Source: Lachnospiraceae bacterium
GTDB lineage: Bacteria; Bacillota; Clostridia; Lachnospirales; Lachnospiraceae
Length of the DNA stretch: 49,635 nt
NCBI GenBank assembly: GCA_016288705.1
Contig: JAEELB010000036.1
Coordinates: forward strand, 1 to 49,635
Direction of reading: 5' to 3'
The translations under genes and the position numbers were made by a program. Position 1 is the stretch's first letter. Every line of letters starts with the position of its first letter. The notes below the pieces were generated by a model that saw nothing but the letters and a program-made list of their open reading frames with translations, ran no database searches and had not been told where the DNA came from. This document shows positions 1 through 8,026 of this stretch, one piece after another.

Positions 1-722
1 AATATACCCCAAAGAGGGCCGATAAACGGGATCAGGGACGGCAGCGCCAAAAGATTGAACACAAGGCCCTGATTCGCATGGAACTTGAGATAATCGGACC
101 TCTTCCCTTCCCAGTCCCCGCCGAAATACGCAAGGAGCACTCCGATAAAACCCGTATAGCACAGGAGACTCAGGAATTTATCCGTCTGGTACTCGGGCTT
201 ATACGAGGGATACTGTTTCCGGGGCTGCTGTATATAGCCGTACTGCTGGTTCATCTGCTGCTGATACCCGTACTGGGCTGCGCCCGGCTGCTGGTATCCG
301 TACTGACCCTGAGCCGGCCCCTGCTGCTGATACCCGTATTGACCCTGAGCCGGTCCCGGCTGCTGATACCCGTTCTGACCCTGTACTGCGCCGGACTGAT
401 CGAAACCCTGCGCTCCCGGGTCTGCACCCGGCTGCTGAAAATCGTTTTGAGGAAGAGGCTGCGATCCGGTCTCCGCTGCGGTTTCCGTAACATTCTGCTG
501 TGTAGCCGTATCCGCGGAAGCCGCCTCAACGGCCGCCGCCTCGATATCCTTAGACTCTGCAGTTTCCGCATCCGCCGCCTTTCCTTCAGAAACTACGGCC
601 GCTTCCGGCGCGCTTTTCTCAGGTTCCTGCCCGGAGTCAACAACGCCGACAGGTTTCCCGCACACAGTGCAGAACAGCGCATTATCTTCGATCACAGCGC
701 CACAGTTTGAACATGTCTTCAT
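1..722 (-). CDS. Zinc-ribbon membrane protein with GYQQ repeats (partial, C-terminus outside window)
   Basis: The gene starts at 722 and runs off the left edge; 240 codons are visible. Residues 4-21 form a zinc ribbon (CSNC...CTVCG). An Ala/Glu-rich acidic linker follows to about residue 95. Residues 118-161 then hold degenerate 10-12 residue units of the type GYQQPGPAQGQY. From about residue 184 a hydrophobic segment begins (FLSLLCYTGFIGVLLAYF), then SDYLKFHANQGLVFNLL, a pattern seen in small DUF4870-like membrane proteins. A strong ribosome binding site (AAGGAGG) lies inside the last codons of the upstream chemoreceptor gene, whose stop is 3 nt away, so the two are co-transcribed. The role is unknown; a membrane protein with a cytoplasmic zinc ribbon and a flexible linker fits what is visible. 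The plus-strand reading frame over the same bases is a shadow. Confidence 0.8.
   Translation of the reverse strand, partial: MKTCSNCGAVIEDNALFCTVCGKPVGVVDSGQEPEKSAPEAAVVSEGKAADAETAESKDIEAAAVEAASADTATQQNVTETAAETGSQPLPQNDFQQPGADPGAQGFDQSGAVQGQNGYQQPGPAQGQYGYQQQGPAQGQYGYQQPGAAQYGYQQQMNQQYGYIQQPRKQYPSYKPEYQTDKFLSLLCYTGFIGVLLAYFGGDWEGKRSDYLKFHANQGLVFNLLALPSLIPFIGPLWGI
240..371 (-). repeat. In-gene tandem repeat encoding GYQQ units
   Basis: Four consecutive units (GYQQPGPAQGQY, GYQQQGPAQGQY, GYQQPGAAQY, GYQQQMNQQY) are encoded by 36- and 30-bp DNA repeats in the zinc-ribbon gene. The repeat stays in frame, so copy-number change would alter linker length without breaking the gene. Confidence 0.85.
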
Positions 723-725
723 TTA

Positions 726-1697
726 TCAAGCCTCCTTCTTTATATCCTCGACCATAGGCCCTATCTGTTCCAGAACATTCTGCATGTCCTCAAACAGAAA
801 TCCCTTTCTCGTTACATCGTTTCTGGTCTCCTCGAGACTCCTGCCGAGTTTTTCGTAGGATTCCCCTGCGCTCTTCAGTTTCTGCGTCACTTTGTCAAGT
901 GAATCCTCACATTCCTCGAACCGGTCCACAACCTTCACGTTTTCTTCGGAGATCTCCCTTGCAACGGTACTGATGTTGCCGATGGATTCCTCAGCAGTAT
1001 TCATCATCTCATTGGAATGCTCGAGGCTCTCGCTGGTCATGTCTATGGCCGCCAGCAGGCTTCCCGCGCTGGCGTCGAGGGACGCCATGCTTTTATTTAC
1101 GGAATCCACCAGCTGCTTTATCCCGAATGAAAGGGAATTGACCTCATCAGCCACGACGGCGAAGCCCCTTCCGGCGTCTCCCGCTCTCGCGGCCTCTATG
1201 GCGGCGTTCAGAGCCAGAAGGTTCGTCTGGTTTGCTATCACCACTATGCCCTGCATATCCTCGCGGATGGCGGTGAACCCCTTGTTGAATTCCTCGAAGA
1301 CGCTTCTGATCTGGTCGAAACTGTTGATGAGCTCCGAGGAACTGTCCTTTACCGCAGCCATCTGTGTTCTGCTCTCATTTACGCTCTGTTCGATCTTTTC
1401 AAAGGACTCGCCCATGGCGTTTATCACCTCTTTTACGGAGGAGAATTCACTCTCCAGTCCGCTGAGGGATTCGGTAAATTCCTCATTCTGGTTTGCCACC
1501 ACTTCAAACGAATCCTTTATGGACGTAAGGTTGTCGATGGTCACAGCCTCCTCCTTCTGGAGTTCGGCTTTTTTCTTCAGAAGATATTCTCCGGCATACT
1601 GGATGGGATACACTCCCTCCCTTATGGCAGCGGACCTGTCAGGCTTGTCCTGAACTGCGGGGACTTCCTGTTTCTTTCCTTTTAAGAATTCAAACAT
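726..1697 (-). CDS. Soluble methyl-accepting chemotaxis-type receptor
   Basis: This is a 323-residue protein with no transmembrane segment. It is almost entirely heptad-like helix (residues 40-300) around the conserved receptor hairpin tip at about 151-190, with [19 protein letters not shown] followed by [12 protein letters not shown]. The family relays signals to CheA/CheW. No periplasmic, PAS or HAMP domain is visible, so it should sense through a partner or the short N-terminal region. The ribosome binding site AGGAGG stands 6 nt before the ATG. A FIST sensor gene ends 83 bp upstream and the zinc-ribbon gene starts 3 nt downstream; the three genes read the same way. The FIST protein is the obvious candidate for its sensory input, but that is inference. 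No cheA or cheW gene is in the window. Confidence 0.9.
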   Translation of the reverse strand: MFEFLKGKKQEVPAVQDKPDRSAAIREGVYPIQYAGEYLLKKKAELQKEEAVTIDNLTSIKDSFEVVANQNEEFTESLSGLESEFSSVKEVINAMGESFEKIEQSVNESRTQMAAVKDSSSELINSFDQIRSVFEEFNKGFTAIREDMQGIVVIANQTNLLALNAAIEAARAGDAGRGFAVVADEVNSLSFGIKQLVDSVNKSMASLDASAGSLLAAIDMTSESLEHSNEMMNTAEESIGNISTVAREISEENVKVVDRFEECEDSLDKVTQKLKSAGESYEKLGRSLEETRNDVTRKGFLFEDMQNVLEQIGPMVEDIKKEA

Positions 1698-1780
1698 ACT
1701 CTACCTCCTTATGAAGCGGAAAATAACGTCGCATCTGTACGGTACAGGGGTTTCCTGCGGCTGAAGGAGCCCGGAGCCTC

Positions 1781-2881
1781 TCACTCAAAAACAGCGCACA
1801 CCATGGTCTGGTTCGTGTGCTGGTTCCTGAACTGTTCGCCGCCGGCGACATATCCCATATGATTGTCCGCAACCTGTTTCATTCCTCCGATATAATCCGC
1901 AAACAACTTCCTGTCCGTCATAAGGAGATACCTGAAGGCGCAGTCAACGCTGAACATGTAGGAAGCGTGTCCCACCTCATTTTTGATCTTCTCACGGGTT
2001 CCGCCGTTTGTGGCTATCACGTCGTCGGAAATATTCATGATCGTAACGGCGTCGTTCTCGTTCACCTGTTTAAAAAGTCCGAGAGTGCCGTTGTTCTCAC
2101 AGGATCTTATCGAGGTAATAAATATCTCATCCGCCACACAGCGGCCGAAGGGATGGTCGAATGTGGTGGCTGTGACCTGAGCCCTGCTGACCCTCGTGGA
2201 GGCGCAATAGACATCCGCCGCAGGGCGGCCGTCCAGTTCTATGAGCTCTCTCTTCTCACGGTTCACCTTAGTGGCGATGTGCGTGGAATGATCGCCCTTT
2301 TCGTAAATGTTTTCGCGATAGGTTCTGATCTTCCCTGCGGTATTCTTTATCAGGACATAGGCGCAGGCGTCCTTATAGATCTTCCCGTCCACAGCCACCT
2401 CGGATTCGGCTGAATCCTCGAAATTGAAGGTAGTGCCGCCGATGAGACCTATACGGGTCCCCTCCAGCACCGACTGTATCGTGGTAATGACCTGCTCCTC
2501 ATATCCGGTGGTGAACTCTATCAGCACGGTATTGTCGGAGCCGGCGCCTATCTTCCTGACGTTTTCCTGAAGCGCTCTGACTGACTTCAGGGGAGCTCTG
2601 GAGATATCCTCCACCACTCCCGTCACCGCTTCGACTCCTCCCTCAAAGCTTGTGATGACCAGATGTTTGTTGTGGTCGACTCCGTTGGCGAAGGTCTCGC
2701 CGCTGGTTCCTATACTGGGCACACCCGGGAATCTCTCATTCAGGTATTTTACAGTATCTTCAAAATATTTGAATTCAACCGTAAAAATGAGCAGGATCGG
2801 TTTCCCGAAGCGGGATGTCGCCTCCTGGACAGCTTGAAGCGCATCTGCTTTCCGACTGGTGCCTATGACTGTTTTTACCAT
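1781..2881 (-). CDS. FIST-domain (FIST_N/FIST_C) sensory protein
   Basis: I place the start at 2881 (MVKTVIGTSRK) because AAAGGAG lies 8 nt upstream; a frame extension to 2917 has no site of its own. The product has 366 residues. The N-terminal half (about 10-190) has the FIST_N pattern (ILLIFTVEFKY, GVPSIGTSGETFANG, IGLIGGTTF). The C-terminal half has FIST_C features (DGRPAADVY, ENDAVTIMNISDD, SVDCAFRYLLM, GYVAGGEQF, HTNQTMVCAVFE). FIST domains are regarded as small-ligand sensors, often tied to chemoreceptors or cyclic-di-GMP proteins. Here the protein is free-standing and the next gene encodes a receptor without a sensor domain. No membrane segment or signal peptide is seen. Confidence 0.88.
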   Translation of the reverse strand: MVKTVIGTSRKADALQAVQEATSRFGKPILLIFTVEFKYFEDTVKYLNERFPGVPSIGTSGETFANGVDHNKHLVITSFEGGVEAVTGVVEDISRAPLKSVRALQENVRKIGAGSDNTVLIEFTTGYEEQVITTIQSVLEGTRIGLIGGTTFNFEDSAESEVAVDGKIYKDACAYVLIKNTAGKIRTYRENIYEKGDHSTHIATKVNREKRELIELDGRPAADVYCASTRVSRAQVTATTFDHPFGRCVADEIFITSIRSCENNGTLGLFKQVNENDAVTIMNISDDVIATNGGTREKIKNEVGHASYMFSVDCAFRYLLMTDRKLFADYIGGMKQVADNHMGYVAGGEQFRNQHTNQTMVCAVFE

Positions 2882-3174
2882 AAGAGAACTCCTTTCGTCG
2901 TGATCCGCAGGGATCATTTCTCATGGATGACCGGACAGGGATCTCATCCCCTGCCGATGACTGCACTATTCCGCTATGTATGGAGTTATCCGGGACTGAC
3001 AAATGATGTCTTTCTTGTAAAACCGTTTCAAATCTGACAATCGACAGCGTTCAGATCAAACCGTTTCAAACCTGACAATCGACGGCGTTCCGCTGCCAAC
3101 GATCGGCGGGAGCCCCGGGCGCCGTGAAGACATCCCGGGAACACCGATCCAAAATCCTTCCCAAAATGCTGTAA
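2882..3174. other. Non-coding gap between the metQ hairpin and the FIST gene
   Basis: I see no credible gene here. The segment carries the ribosome binding site and presumed leader of the FIST gene and two copies of a direct repeat (3020-3090). Promoter boxes for the FIST gene are not clear; a TTGTCA on the minus strand lacks a good -10 partner. Confidence 0.6.
3020..3090. repeat. Two-copy 33-bp direct repeat, period 38 bp
   Basis: Copies at 3020-3052 and 3058-3090 differ at two positions and share AAACCGTTTCAAA then CTGACAATCGAC. The core CCGTTTCA occurs again in a hairpin between metQ and metI (4168-4189). Confidence 0.9.
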
Positions 3175-3189
3175 GAAGCCTTCGGCTTC
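3175..3189 (-). terminator. Hairpin just after metQ, weak terminator candidate
   Basis: GAAGCC-GAA-GGCTTC forms a 6-bp stem 5 nt after the metQ stop. The bases that follow (TTACAGCATTTT) are only moderately T-rich, so termination is plausible but not certain. Confidence 0.4.
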
Positions 3190-3194
3190 ATCTG

Positions 3195-4067
3195 TCACTC
3201 GCCCTCATAAGGCACCACCGAGCCCGAATACTTGCTCTCTATCCACTTCTTTACCTCATCGGATTTGAGGACTTTTACAAGGGCTTTGATGCCGGGTTCG
3301 TTTTCATTTCCCTGCTTTACCGCAATGACGTTCACATAATTTGTGGCGGCGTCAGAATCCTGCGCCTCATATGCGAGAGCGTCGGTGGCGACCGTAAATC
3401 CGGCCTCCATTGCATAATTCCCGTTCATTATAGCATAATCCACGCTCTCAAGCTGATGAGGCACCTGAGCAGCTTCAACCTCCACGATCTCAAGATTGTG
3501 AGGGTTTTCAGTGATGCTGTTCACCGTGGCCTGAAGGCCGACCCCCTCTTTAAGGGAAATAAGGCCGTTTGCCTCAAGCAGGAGAAGCGCTCTAGCTTCG
3601 TTCGTCGTATCGTTGGGTACGGCGATGGAATCTCCGTCCGCGAGTTCATCGAGACTCTTCTTTTTGCCTCCGTAAATGCCGAAAGGCTCATAATGGATCC
3701 CTCCCGCGGACACAAGGCTTGTCTTGTTCTGCTCGTTGAAATCCTTCAGATAAGTTATGTGCTGGAAGTAATTCGCGTCTATCTCCCCCGATTCTACCAC
3801 ATTATTGGGCTGCACATAATCGTCAAACACCGTGACCTTTACCTCGTACCCCTCGGCTGCAAGCGCGTTTTTTACGATATCCGATTCCAGTATCTCTGCA
3901 TGGGGAGCTGCAGTTGCGGCTACAGTGATGGTCTGAACCCCTCCCTTATCAGATGCGGCAGGCGCGTTTGCCGCGGGGGCAGATGTACCGGCCGATGAAC
4001 CGCATCCGGCAAGGGCCGTCAGAGCAAATACCGACGCCATGAACATAGCCGTGATCTTCTTTTTCAT
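3195..4067 (-). CDS. metQ: Methionine ABC importer substrate-binding lipoprotein MetQ (NlpA family)
   Basis: The 290-residue protein has a lipoprotein signal: lysine-rich start, hydrophobic stretch, lipobox LAGC with the acylated cysteine at 22. The mature part follows the NlpA/MetQ pattern, with TAAPHAEILE, an FDDYVQPNNVV region, a DANYFQH motif, and late VNVIAVKQGNE. The family binds D/L-methionine outside the membrane and delivers it to MetI. GGGAGG stands before the ATG. It is the last gene of metN-metI-metQ, with a 194-bp gap from metI that holds a 9-bp hairpin, which could lower or stabilise expression of the distal gene. Substrate specificity within NlpA-type proteins is assigned from family resemblance only. 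Confidence 0.92.
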   Translation of the reverse strand: MKKKITAMFMASVFALTALAGCGSSAGTSAPAANAPAASDKGGVQTITVAATAAPHAEILESDIVKNALAAEGYEVKVTVFDDYVQPNNVVESGEIDANYFQHITYLKDFNEQNKTSLVSAGGIHYEPFGIYGGKKKSLDELADGDSIAVPNDTTNEARALLLLEANGLISLKEGVGLQATVNSITENPHNLEIVEVEAAQVPHQLESVDYAIMNGNYAMEAGFTVATDALAYEAQDSDAATNYVNVIAVKQGNENEPGIKALVKVLKSDEVKKWIESKYSGSVVPYEGE

Positions 4068-4167
4068 AATACTATCCTCCCTGGTTCTCTTCGTTTCTTA
4101 GGGGACCGGCCCCTTCAAAACGGAATACTCCGCCTTTATCTCCCTGTTTGGCGGAAACTTTAGTGGC

Positions 4168-4189
4168 ATGAAACGGAAGACCGTTTCAT
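4168..4189. other. Perfect 9-bp hairpin in the metI-metQ gap
   Basis: ATGAAACGG-AAGA-CCGTTTCAT forms a perfect stem with a 4-nt loop. On the minus strand, the transcribed one, no T-run follows, so it looks more like an mRNA processing or stability element, or a protein-binding dyad, than a terminator. Confidence 0.6.
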
Positions 4190-4261
4190 TTTCCGGAACG
4201 ATACCCCTTTCGCCCGGGCCCCCATATATCGTAAACGCACGAATACGCGCGTTTATGATCC

Positions 4262-4936
4262 TCATCCGGATGTTCTGTGATCCAGAGCCTTTCCCAGTTT
4301 CATCCCCGCTGCCTGCATTATCTGCACCATGGCCACAAGAAGGACCACCGTGGCTATCATCACGGGAGTCTGATATCTGTAATATCCGTACTGTATGGCC
4401 ACGTTTCCCAGGCCGCCTCCTCCGACTGTGCCCGCCATGGCGGAATATCCGAGGATCGTAGCCAGAGCTATCGTAGCACCGGTGATCAGGGACGTCCTTG
4501 CCTCCTTCATCATCACCTTGAACACGATGACGCGGTCATTGGCTCCCATACTCTGGGCCGCCTCTATAACGCCGTGATCCACCTCAAGGAGTGACGACTC
4601 CACCATCCTCGCGATGAAAGGCGCGGCCGACATGACAAGGGGCACCACCGTAGCGCTGGGTCCATAAGTCTTTCCTACTATAACCTTTGTGAGCGGCATT
4701 ATCAATATCAGCAGTATGAGAAAAGGGATGCTCCTGATGATATTCACTGTCACATCCAGTATGCGGTACACTATCCGGTTAGGATGAAGTCCGTCCTTCG
4801 CGGTCACCACCAGCCCGATGCCCATGGGTATCCCGATCACGTAGGCTATCAGGGTGGAGGCAAAGACCATATAGAGCGTTATTCCCGTATTTTCCGCAAG
4901 AAGCGTCCCGTATTCCTCAAAAAAATCAGCCATCAT
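4262..4936 (-). CDS. metI: Methionine ABC importer permease MetI
   Basis: This is a polytopic permease of about 224 residues with roughly five membrane helices. The cytoplasmic coupling loop with the EAA motif (EAAQSMGANDRVIVFKVMM) lies at about 125-145. I chose ATG 4936: GAGG stands 6 nt before it, and a second ATG follows at once. A TTG codon 12 nt upstream opens the same frame but overlaps the binding site. The start overlaps the end of metN by 11 nt, so translation is probably coupled. The protein forms the membrane channel of MetNIQ. Confidence 0.93.
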   Translation of the reverse strand: MMADFFEEYGTLLAENTGITLYMVFASTLIAYVIGIPMGIGLVVTAKDGLHPNRIVYRILDVTVNIIRSIPFLILLILIMPLTKVIVGKTYGPSATVVPLVMSAAPFIARMVESSLLEVDHGVIEAAQSMGANDRVIVFKVMMKEARTSLITGATIALATILGYSAMAGTVGGGGLGNVAIQYGYYRYQTPVMIATVVLLVAMVQIMQAAGMKLGKALDHRTSG

Positions 4937-5951
4937 ATCTCTCCTCAAGTTCCTTCATGGATGAAAGCTCGTTGACAGCCAGTCCCCGTTCGATAAGATA
5001 GGCCTTCATCTGTTCCCTGACCCCTTCGTCCCCGGGCAGCTGGAGCACCATCTCCCCCTTTGCGGTACCTCCTATGTCCCTGGTATCCGCCCTCATTATG
5101 TTCACCGGCTGGCCGAATCTCAGTACCATATTCGCTATCACCGGCTCGTAGGAGGAATTCTCGGAGAATACAGCCCGGATCAGATGCTCTCCGCTGATCC
5201 GGGAAACCTCCCGGTCTCCGGAGGACATCACAAGCCTGATCGCGGCTTCAGTCCTGGGGTTATTGAAGACCTCCAGCACTTCGCCGGTCTCGGCGACCTT
5301 CCCGGAATCGATTATGGCTACCCGGTTGCAGATCTCCGTCACCACGGACATGGCGTGGGTTATTATCACTATGGTGATGTGGTGGGTCTCGTTTATCTTC
5401 TTCAACAGATCCAGTATCTCCCCGGTGGTCCTGGGGTCAAGAGCGCTGGTAGCCTCGTCGCACAGCAGGATCACGGGATCGCTGGCAAGCGCCCTTGCGA
5501 TGGCCACCCTCTGCTGCTGGCCTCCGGAAAGCTGGGACGGATAATTCCCGGCTTTATCCGAAAGTCCCACCTCCCCCAGCAGTTCCATGGCCTTTTCCCT
5601 GGCCTTTTTCCGGGGAACCTTATTGATCTCAAGGGGGAAGCACACATTGTCCAGAACAGTTCTCTGCTGCAGGAGATTGAAGCTCTGAAAGATCATGGAC
5701 ATCCTGGTCCTCTGCTTTCTGAGCTCGGCGGGGGTCATGCTCTTAAGGCTCCTGCCCTCCACTATCACGTCTCCGGCGGAAGGCTTTTCAAGGAAATTAA
5801 GACACCTTACAAGGGTGGATTTTCCCGCTCCGCTCATGCCGATGATGCCGAAGATATCCCCCTTCATAATGTCAAGGGTCACATCGTCAAGAGCTTCCAC
5901 CCTGTTGTCGGCAGTCTCAAAGACCTTCCCCAGATGGTCTATATGTATCAT
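4926..5951 (-). CDS. metN: Methionine ABC importer ATPase MetN with C-terminal NIL domain
   Basis: All ABC ATPase motifs are present: Walker A GMSGAGKST, Q-loop FQSFN, signature LSGGQQQR, Walker B VILLCDEATSALD, and the switch histidine in IITHAM. A NIL domain follows the ATPase (about 260-341); in MetN this is the methionine-binding regulatory domain that inhibits uptake when the cell is replete. Starting at 5951 (MIHIDHLGKVF) gives 341 residues, the usual size. The frame stays open to ATG 6053, which would add 34 low-complexity residues; no upstream start has a convincing binding site, so the start is uncertain. The upstream glycosyltransferase stops at 6075, leaving no room for an S-box riboswitch directly before the gene. 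Confidence 0.9.
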   Translation of the reverse strand: MIHIDHLGKVFETADNRVEALDDVTLDIMKGDIFGIIGMSGAGKSTLVRCLNFLEKPSAGDVIVEGRSLKSMTPAELRKQRTRMSMIFQSFNLLQQRTVLDNVCFPLEINKVPRKKAREKAMELLGEVGLSDKAGNYPSQLSGGQQQRVAIARALASDPVILLCDEATSALDPRTTGEILDLLKKINETHHITIVIITHAMSVVTEICNRVAIIDSGKVAETGEVLEVFNNPRTEAAIRLVMSSGDREVSRISGEHLIRAVFSENSSYEPVIANMVLRFGQPVNIMRADTRDIGGTAKGEMVLQLPGDEGVREQMKAYLIERGLAVNELSSMKELEERYDG

Positions 5952-6074
5952 CACATTTTCTTCTGTTTCCGTCATTTTCTCCGTTTCCGTTCCCATGCCG
6001 TTCATCATTCCGTCATCACCCTTAGCCGGGGCCATTCTCTGTCGCCCGTTCATTTATCGTTCCGGCCGCTCCGG

Positions 6075-7508
6075 TCATTCTTCATCGCTCAGATCGTTTA
6101 TCAGATCCTTCATTCCGGACCCTCCGTCTTCCAGCTCATCGGTCTCCTCGCCGGAATTGGAAAGCATGCCCGCGTAGATCGTTCTCGGTATTGAAAAAAG
6201 CCTGCGCGTTTCCGAGACCAGTCCCGCCTTCATTTCCGAAAGCACATCTCCCACGGTCTCCATGGAAGAGGCTAAGCGGCTTTTAGAAGTCCTTCTCTCC
6301 TCAAGGAGCTCGCCATATCTGTTCACCGCATTCCGGACCGCTTCGTCCCATGAAAGATAGATCTCTTCCATGGCGTTCTCTCCCGTGATCCGCATCCCGT
6401 TCAGATCCGGGGCAACGGCCTTCAGAAGCTCGTAAAGGGACGCCGCATCCTCGTCAATAAGGTACGCATTCCTGCGGTCGGTGACTCCCTCCGCCGCACA
6501 GGACCCTTTTATCATTACGCTTGCCGTTCCGCAGGCGGCGGCCTCCCTGACCACTATCCCGTTGGTGTCGTAGGTTGAAGGGAAAATGAACAGGTCGGCC
6601 CTAGTGTTCCAGGCCCTGAGCACATCCCTTTCCCGTATGGGCCCCGTGAAGATCACTTTCCCGGTCATATCCCCGGCTCCTTCGGAGGAGCTCCAGCCGT
6701 CTTCGTCGGAAAAACTTAAAACGCTGATCCCGGACTCTCTGATCCTCTCTTCCAGACCCTTTCTGTCAAGTCCGCCTCCCACGAATACCATCCGGTAATC
6801 GATCCCTTCCGCAGACAGCATTTTAAGCGCCTCCGCTATCAGAGGAAGGCCTTTATAATCTATCAGCCGGCCCACAAAGAGGAACACCGGCACATCTCCG
6901 GGCAGATCCAATCCACCCGTGACCTCTCTCACCAGTTCGTCGGAAACCCTGCCCTTTTCAAAATCCACCCCGTTCTGCATGACCCTGTATTCGCCCTTGA
7001 AGCCAATGGCCTTCAGGTCTTCTCCCGCTCCCCGGCTCACGGTCCAAACCTCATCGCAGGCGGAGATATTATTGATCACCAGGTTCACGGCTTCCCTTCT
7101 CAGGAACTTCTTTTTGAGGGTCTTGCAGATATCGTATTCGAATTTCGTGTGATAGGTGAACACGATGGGAGCCCGGGTCTCAACCCTTGCAAGCCTCGCC
7201 ATGAGAGTCGAGGCAAAAGGACAATGCGTATGTATTATGTCCGGGGAAAATCTCCTGATATCCACCAGGGCGCGGCGCGCCAGAGGATTTCCCGCCCTGT
7301 AGCCATAGATCAGTTCGGAAATGTTAAAGCTGGTATAGGGGTATATCTTATAGGGATATATGCTGTAATCGGCGTCGGGATACGCGGGGGTCACAACAAC
7401 GGCATCCGCGAGCTCATCGGTCTTCATTACGGAAGCGTAATTCTGAACAGTGTTTGCCACCCCGTCCAGCATGGGAGGGAAGGAATCATTTAAGAGACAG
7501 ACCTTCAT
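6075..7508 (-). CDS. GT4-family glycosyltransferase (GT-B fold)
   Basis: The 477-residue protein starts with the GT4 N-terminal pattern (MKVCLLNDSFPPMLDGVANT) and has IIHTHCPFAS, VFTYHTKFEYD, VSRGAGEDL, FVGRLIDYKGL and the donor-site region FIFPSTYDTNGIVVREAAACG. It resembles glycolipid alpha-glycosyltransferases that act at the cytoplasmic membrane face on lipid acceptors. The C-terminal 80 or so residues, charged and ending in an acidic tail (DELEDGGSGMKDLINDLSDEE region), lie beyond the usual catalytic core. It follows a HAD-like gene with a 4-nt overlap and precedes metN by 21 bp or more, so the genes may share a transcript. Donor and acceptor cannot be told from the sequence. Confidence 0.85.
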   Translation of the reverse strand: MKVCLLNDSFPPMLDGVANTVQNYASVMKTDELADAVVVTPAYPDADYSIYPYKIYPYTSFNISELIYGYRAGNPLARRALVDIRRFSPDIIHTHCPFASTLMARLARVETRAPIVFTYHTKFEYDICKTLKKKFLRREAVNLVINNISACDEVWTVSRGAGEDLKAIGFKGEYRVMQNGVDFEKGRVSDELVREVTGGLDLPGDVPVFLFVGRLIDYKGLPLIAEALKMLSAEGIDYRMVFVGGGLDRKGLEERIRESGISVLSFSDEDGWSSSEGAGDMTGKVIFTGPIRERDVLRAWNTRADLFIFPSTYDTNGIVVREAAACGTASVMIKGSCAAEGVTDRRNAYLIDEDAASLYELLKAVAPDLNGMRITGENAMEEIYLSWDEAVRNAVNRYGELLEERRTSKSRLASSMETVGDVLSEMKAGLVSETRRLFSIPRTIYAGMLSNSGEETDELEDGGSGMKDLINDLSDEE

Positions 7509-8026
7509 TCCGCCGGAACCTCCGCTGCATCGGGACTGAATTCTCTCTTTCTGATCACCTCAGCCTGGGCTATGATCTTCTCCTTCCAATCGTCATCCTG
7601 CGCATCCAGCTGATAAACGTTGTACCCGTACTGCCTGCCCAGGGTGCAAATGATGGCTTCATCATCGATATGAAGCGAAATGCGGTAATGACTGGGCATT
7701 TTCTGGGGCAGCATCTCCCTTGCGCCCCTCTGCACCTCTTTCATATGTCTGTTCCCGTTCACCACCCCGTCAAATATGACACGGTAAAGCAGGAACAGAA
7801 GTCTTATGTACCGTTCGGACCGGAAGGATGAAGTGTAGACCCACACTTCGTAGCCCATCTTCTGGAGAGAGTGTACCACATCGGGCGTCCCGAGCCTGAG
7901 CCTCTCCCTGAAGATCAGATTAAGCGGAAATATAAGCGGCTTCTCCGTCTTATGGGTCTCCGGCGACACGAAAAGAACCTCGTCAAGGTCGAAAGAGACC
8001 CTCATTTTCCCGCTATATCTTTTCAT
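7505..8026 (-). CDS. HAD-like phosphatase-fold protein, stand-alone paralogue
   Basis: The 173-residue protein has the HAD motif I aspartates in VSFDLDEVLF, a motif II-like VYTSS and a late acidic HIDDEAI. It is clearly homologous to the C-terminal domain of the preceding gene: both share a DLDE..F motif, then EKPL.FP.N.I..ER.RLG.P, YxxWVYTS and SxxYIR. The frame overlaps the upstream stop by 14 nt and the downstream start by 4 nt, which indicates tight coupling. AAAGG lies just before ATG 8026; ATG 8005 (MRVSFDLDE) is an alternative. HAD proteins of this size are usually phosphatases, but the substrate is unknown. Confidence 0.75.
   Translation of the reverse strand: MKRYSGKMRVSFDLDEVLFVSPETHKTEKPLIFPLNLIFRERLRLGTPDVVHSLQKMGYEVWVYTSSFRSERYIRLLFLLYRVIFDGVVNGNRHMKEVQRGAREMLPQKMPSHYRISLHIDDEAIICTLGRQYGYNVYQLDAQDDDWKEKIIAQAEVIRKREFSPDAAEVPAE

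Noticed and set aside
78-710. Plus-strand open frame of 210 codons
   Set aside because: It is the reverse of the partial zinc-ribbon gene, which has the ribosome binding site, the CxxC motifs and the membrane segment. Leu/Arg/Pro-rich composition is typical of a shadow frame.
5184-6194. Long plus-strand frame opposite metN
   Set aside because: MetN on the minus strand has every ABC motif; the opposite frame is Gly/His/Pro-rich without start signals.
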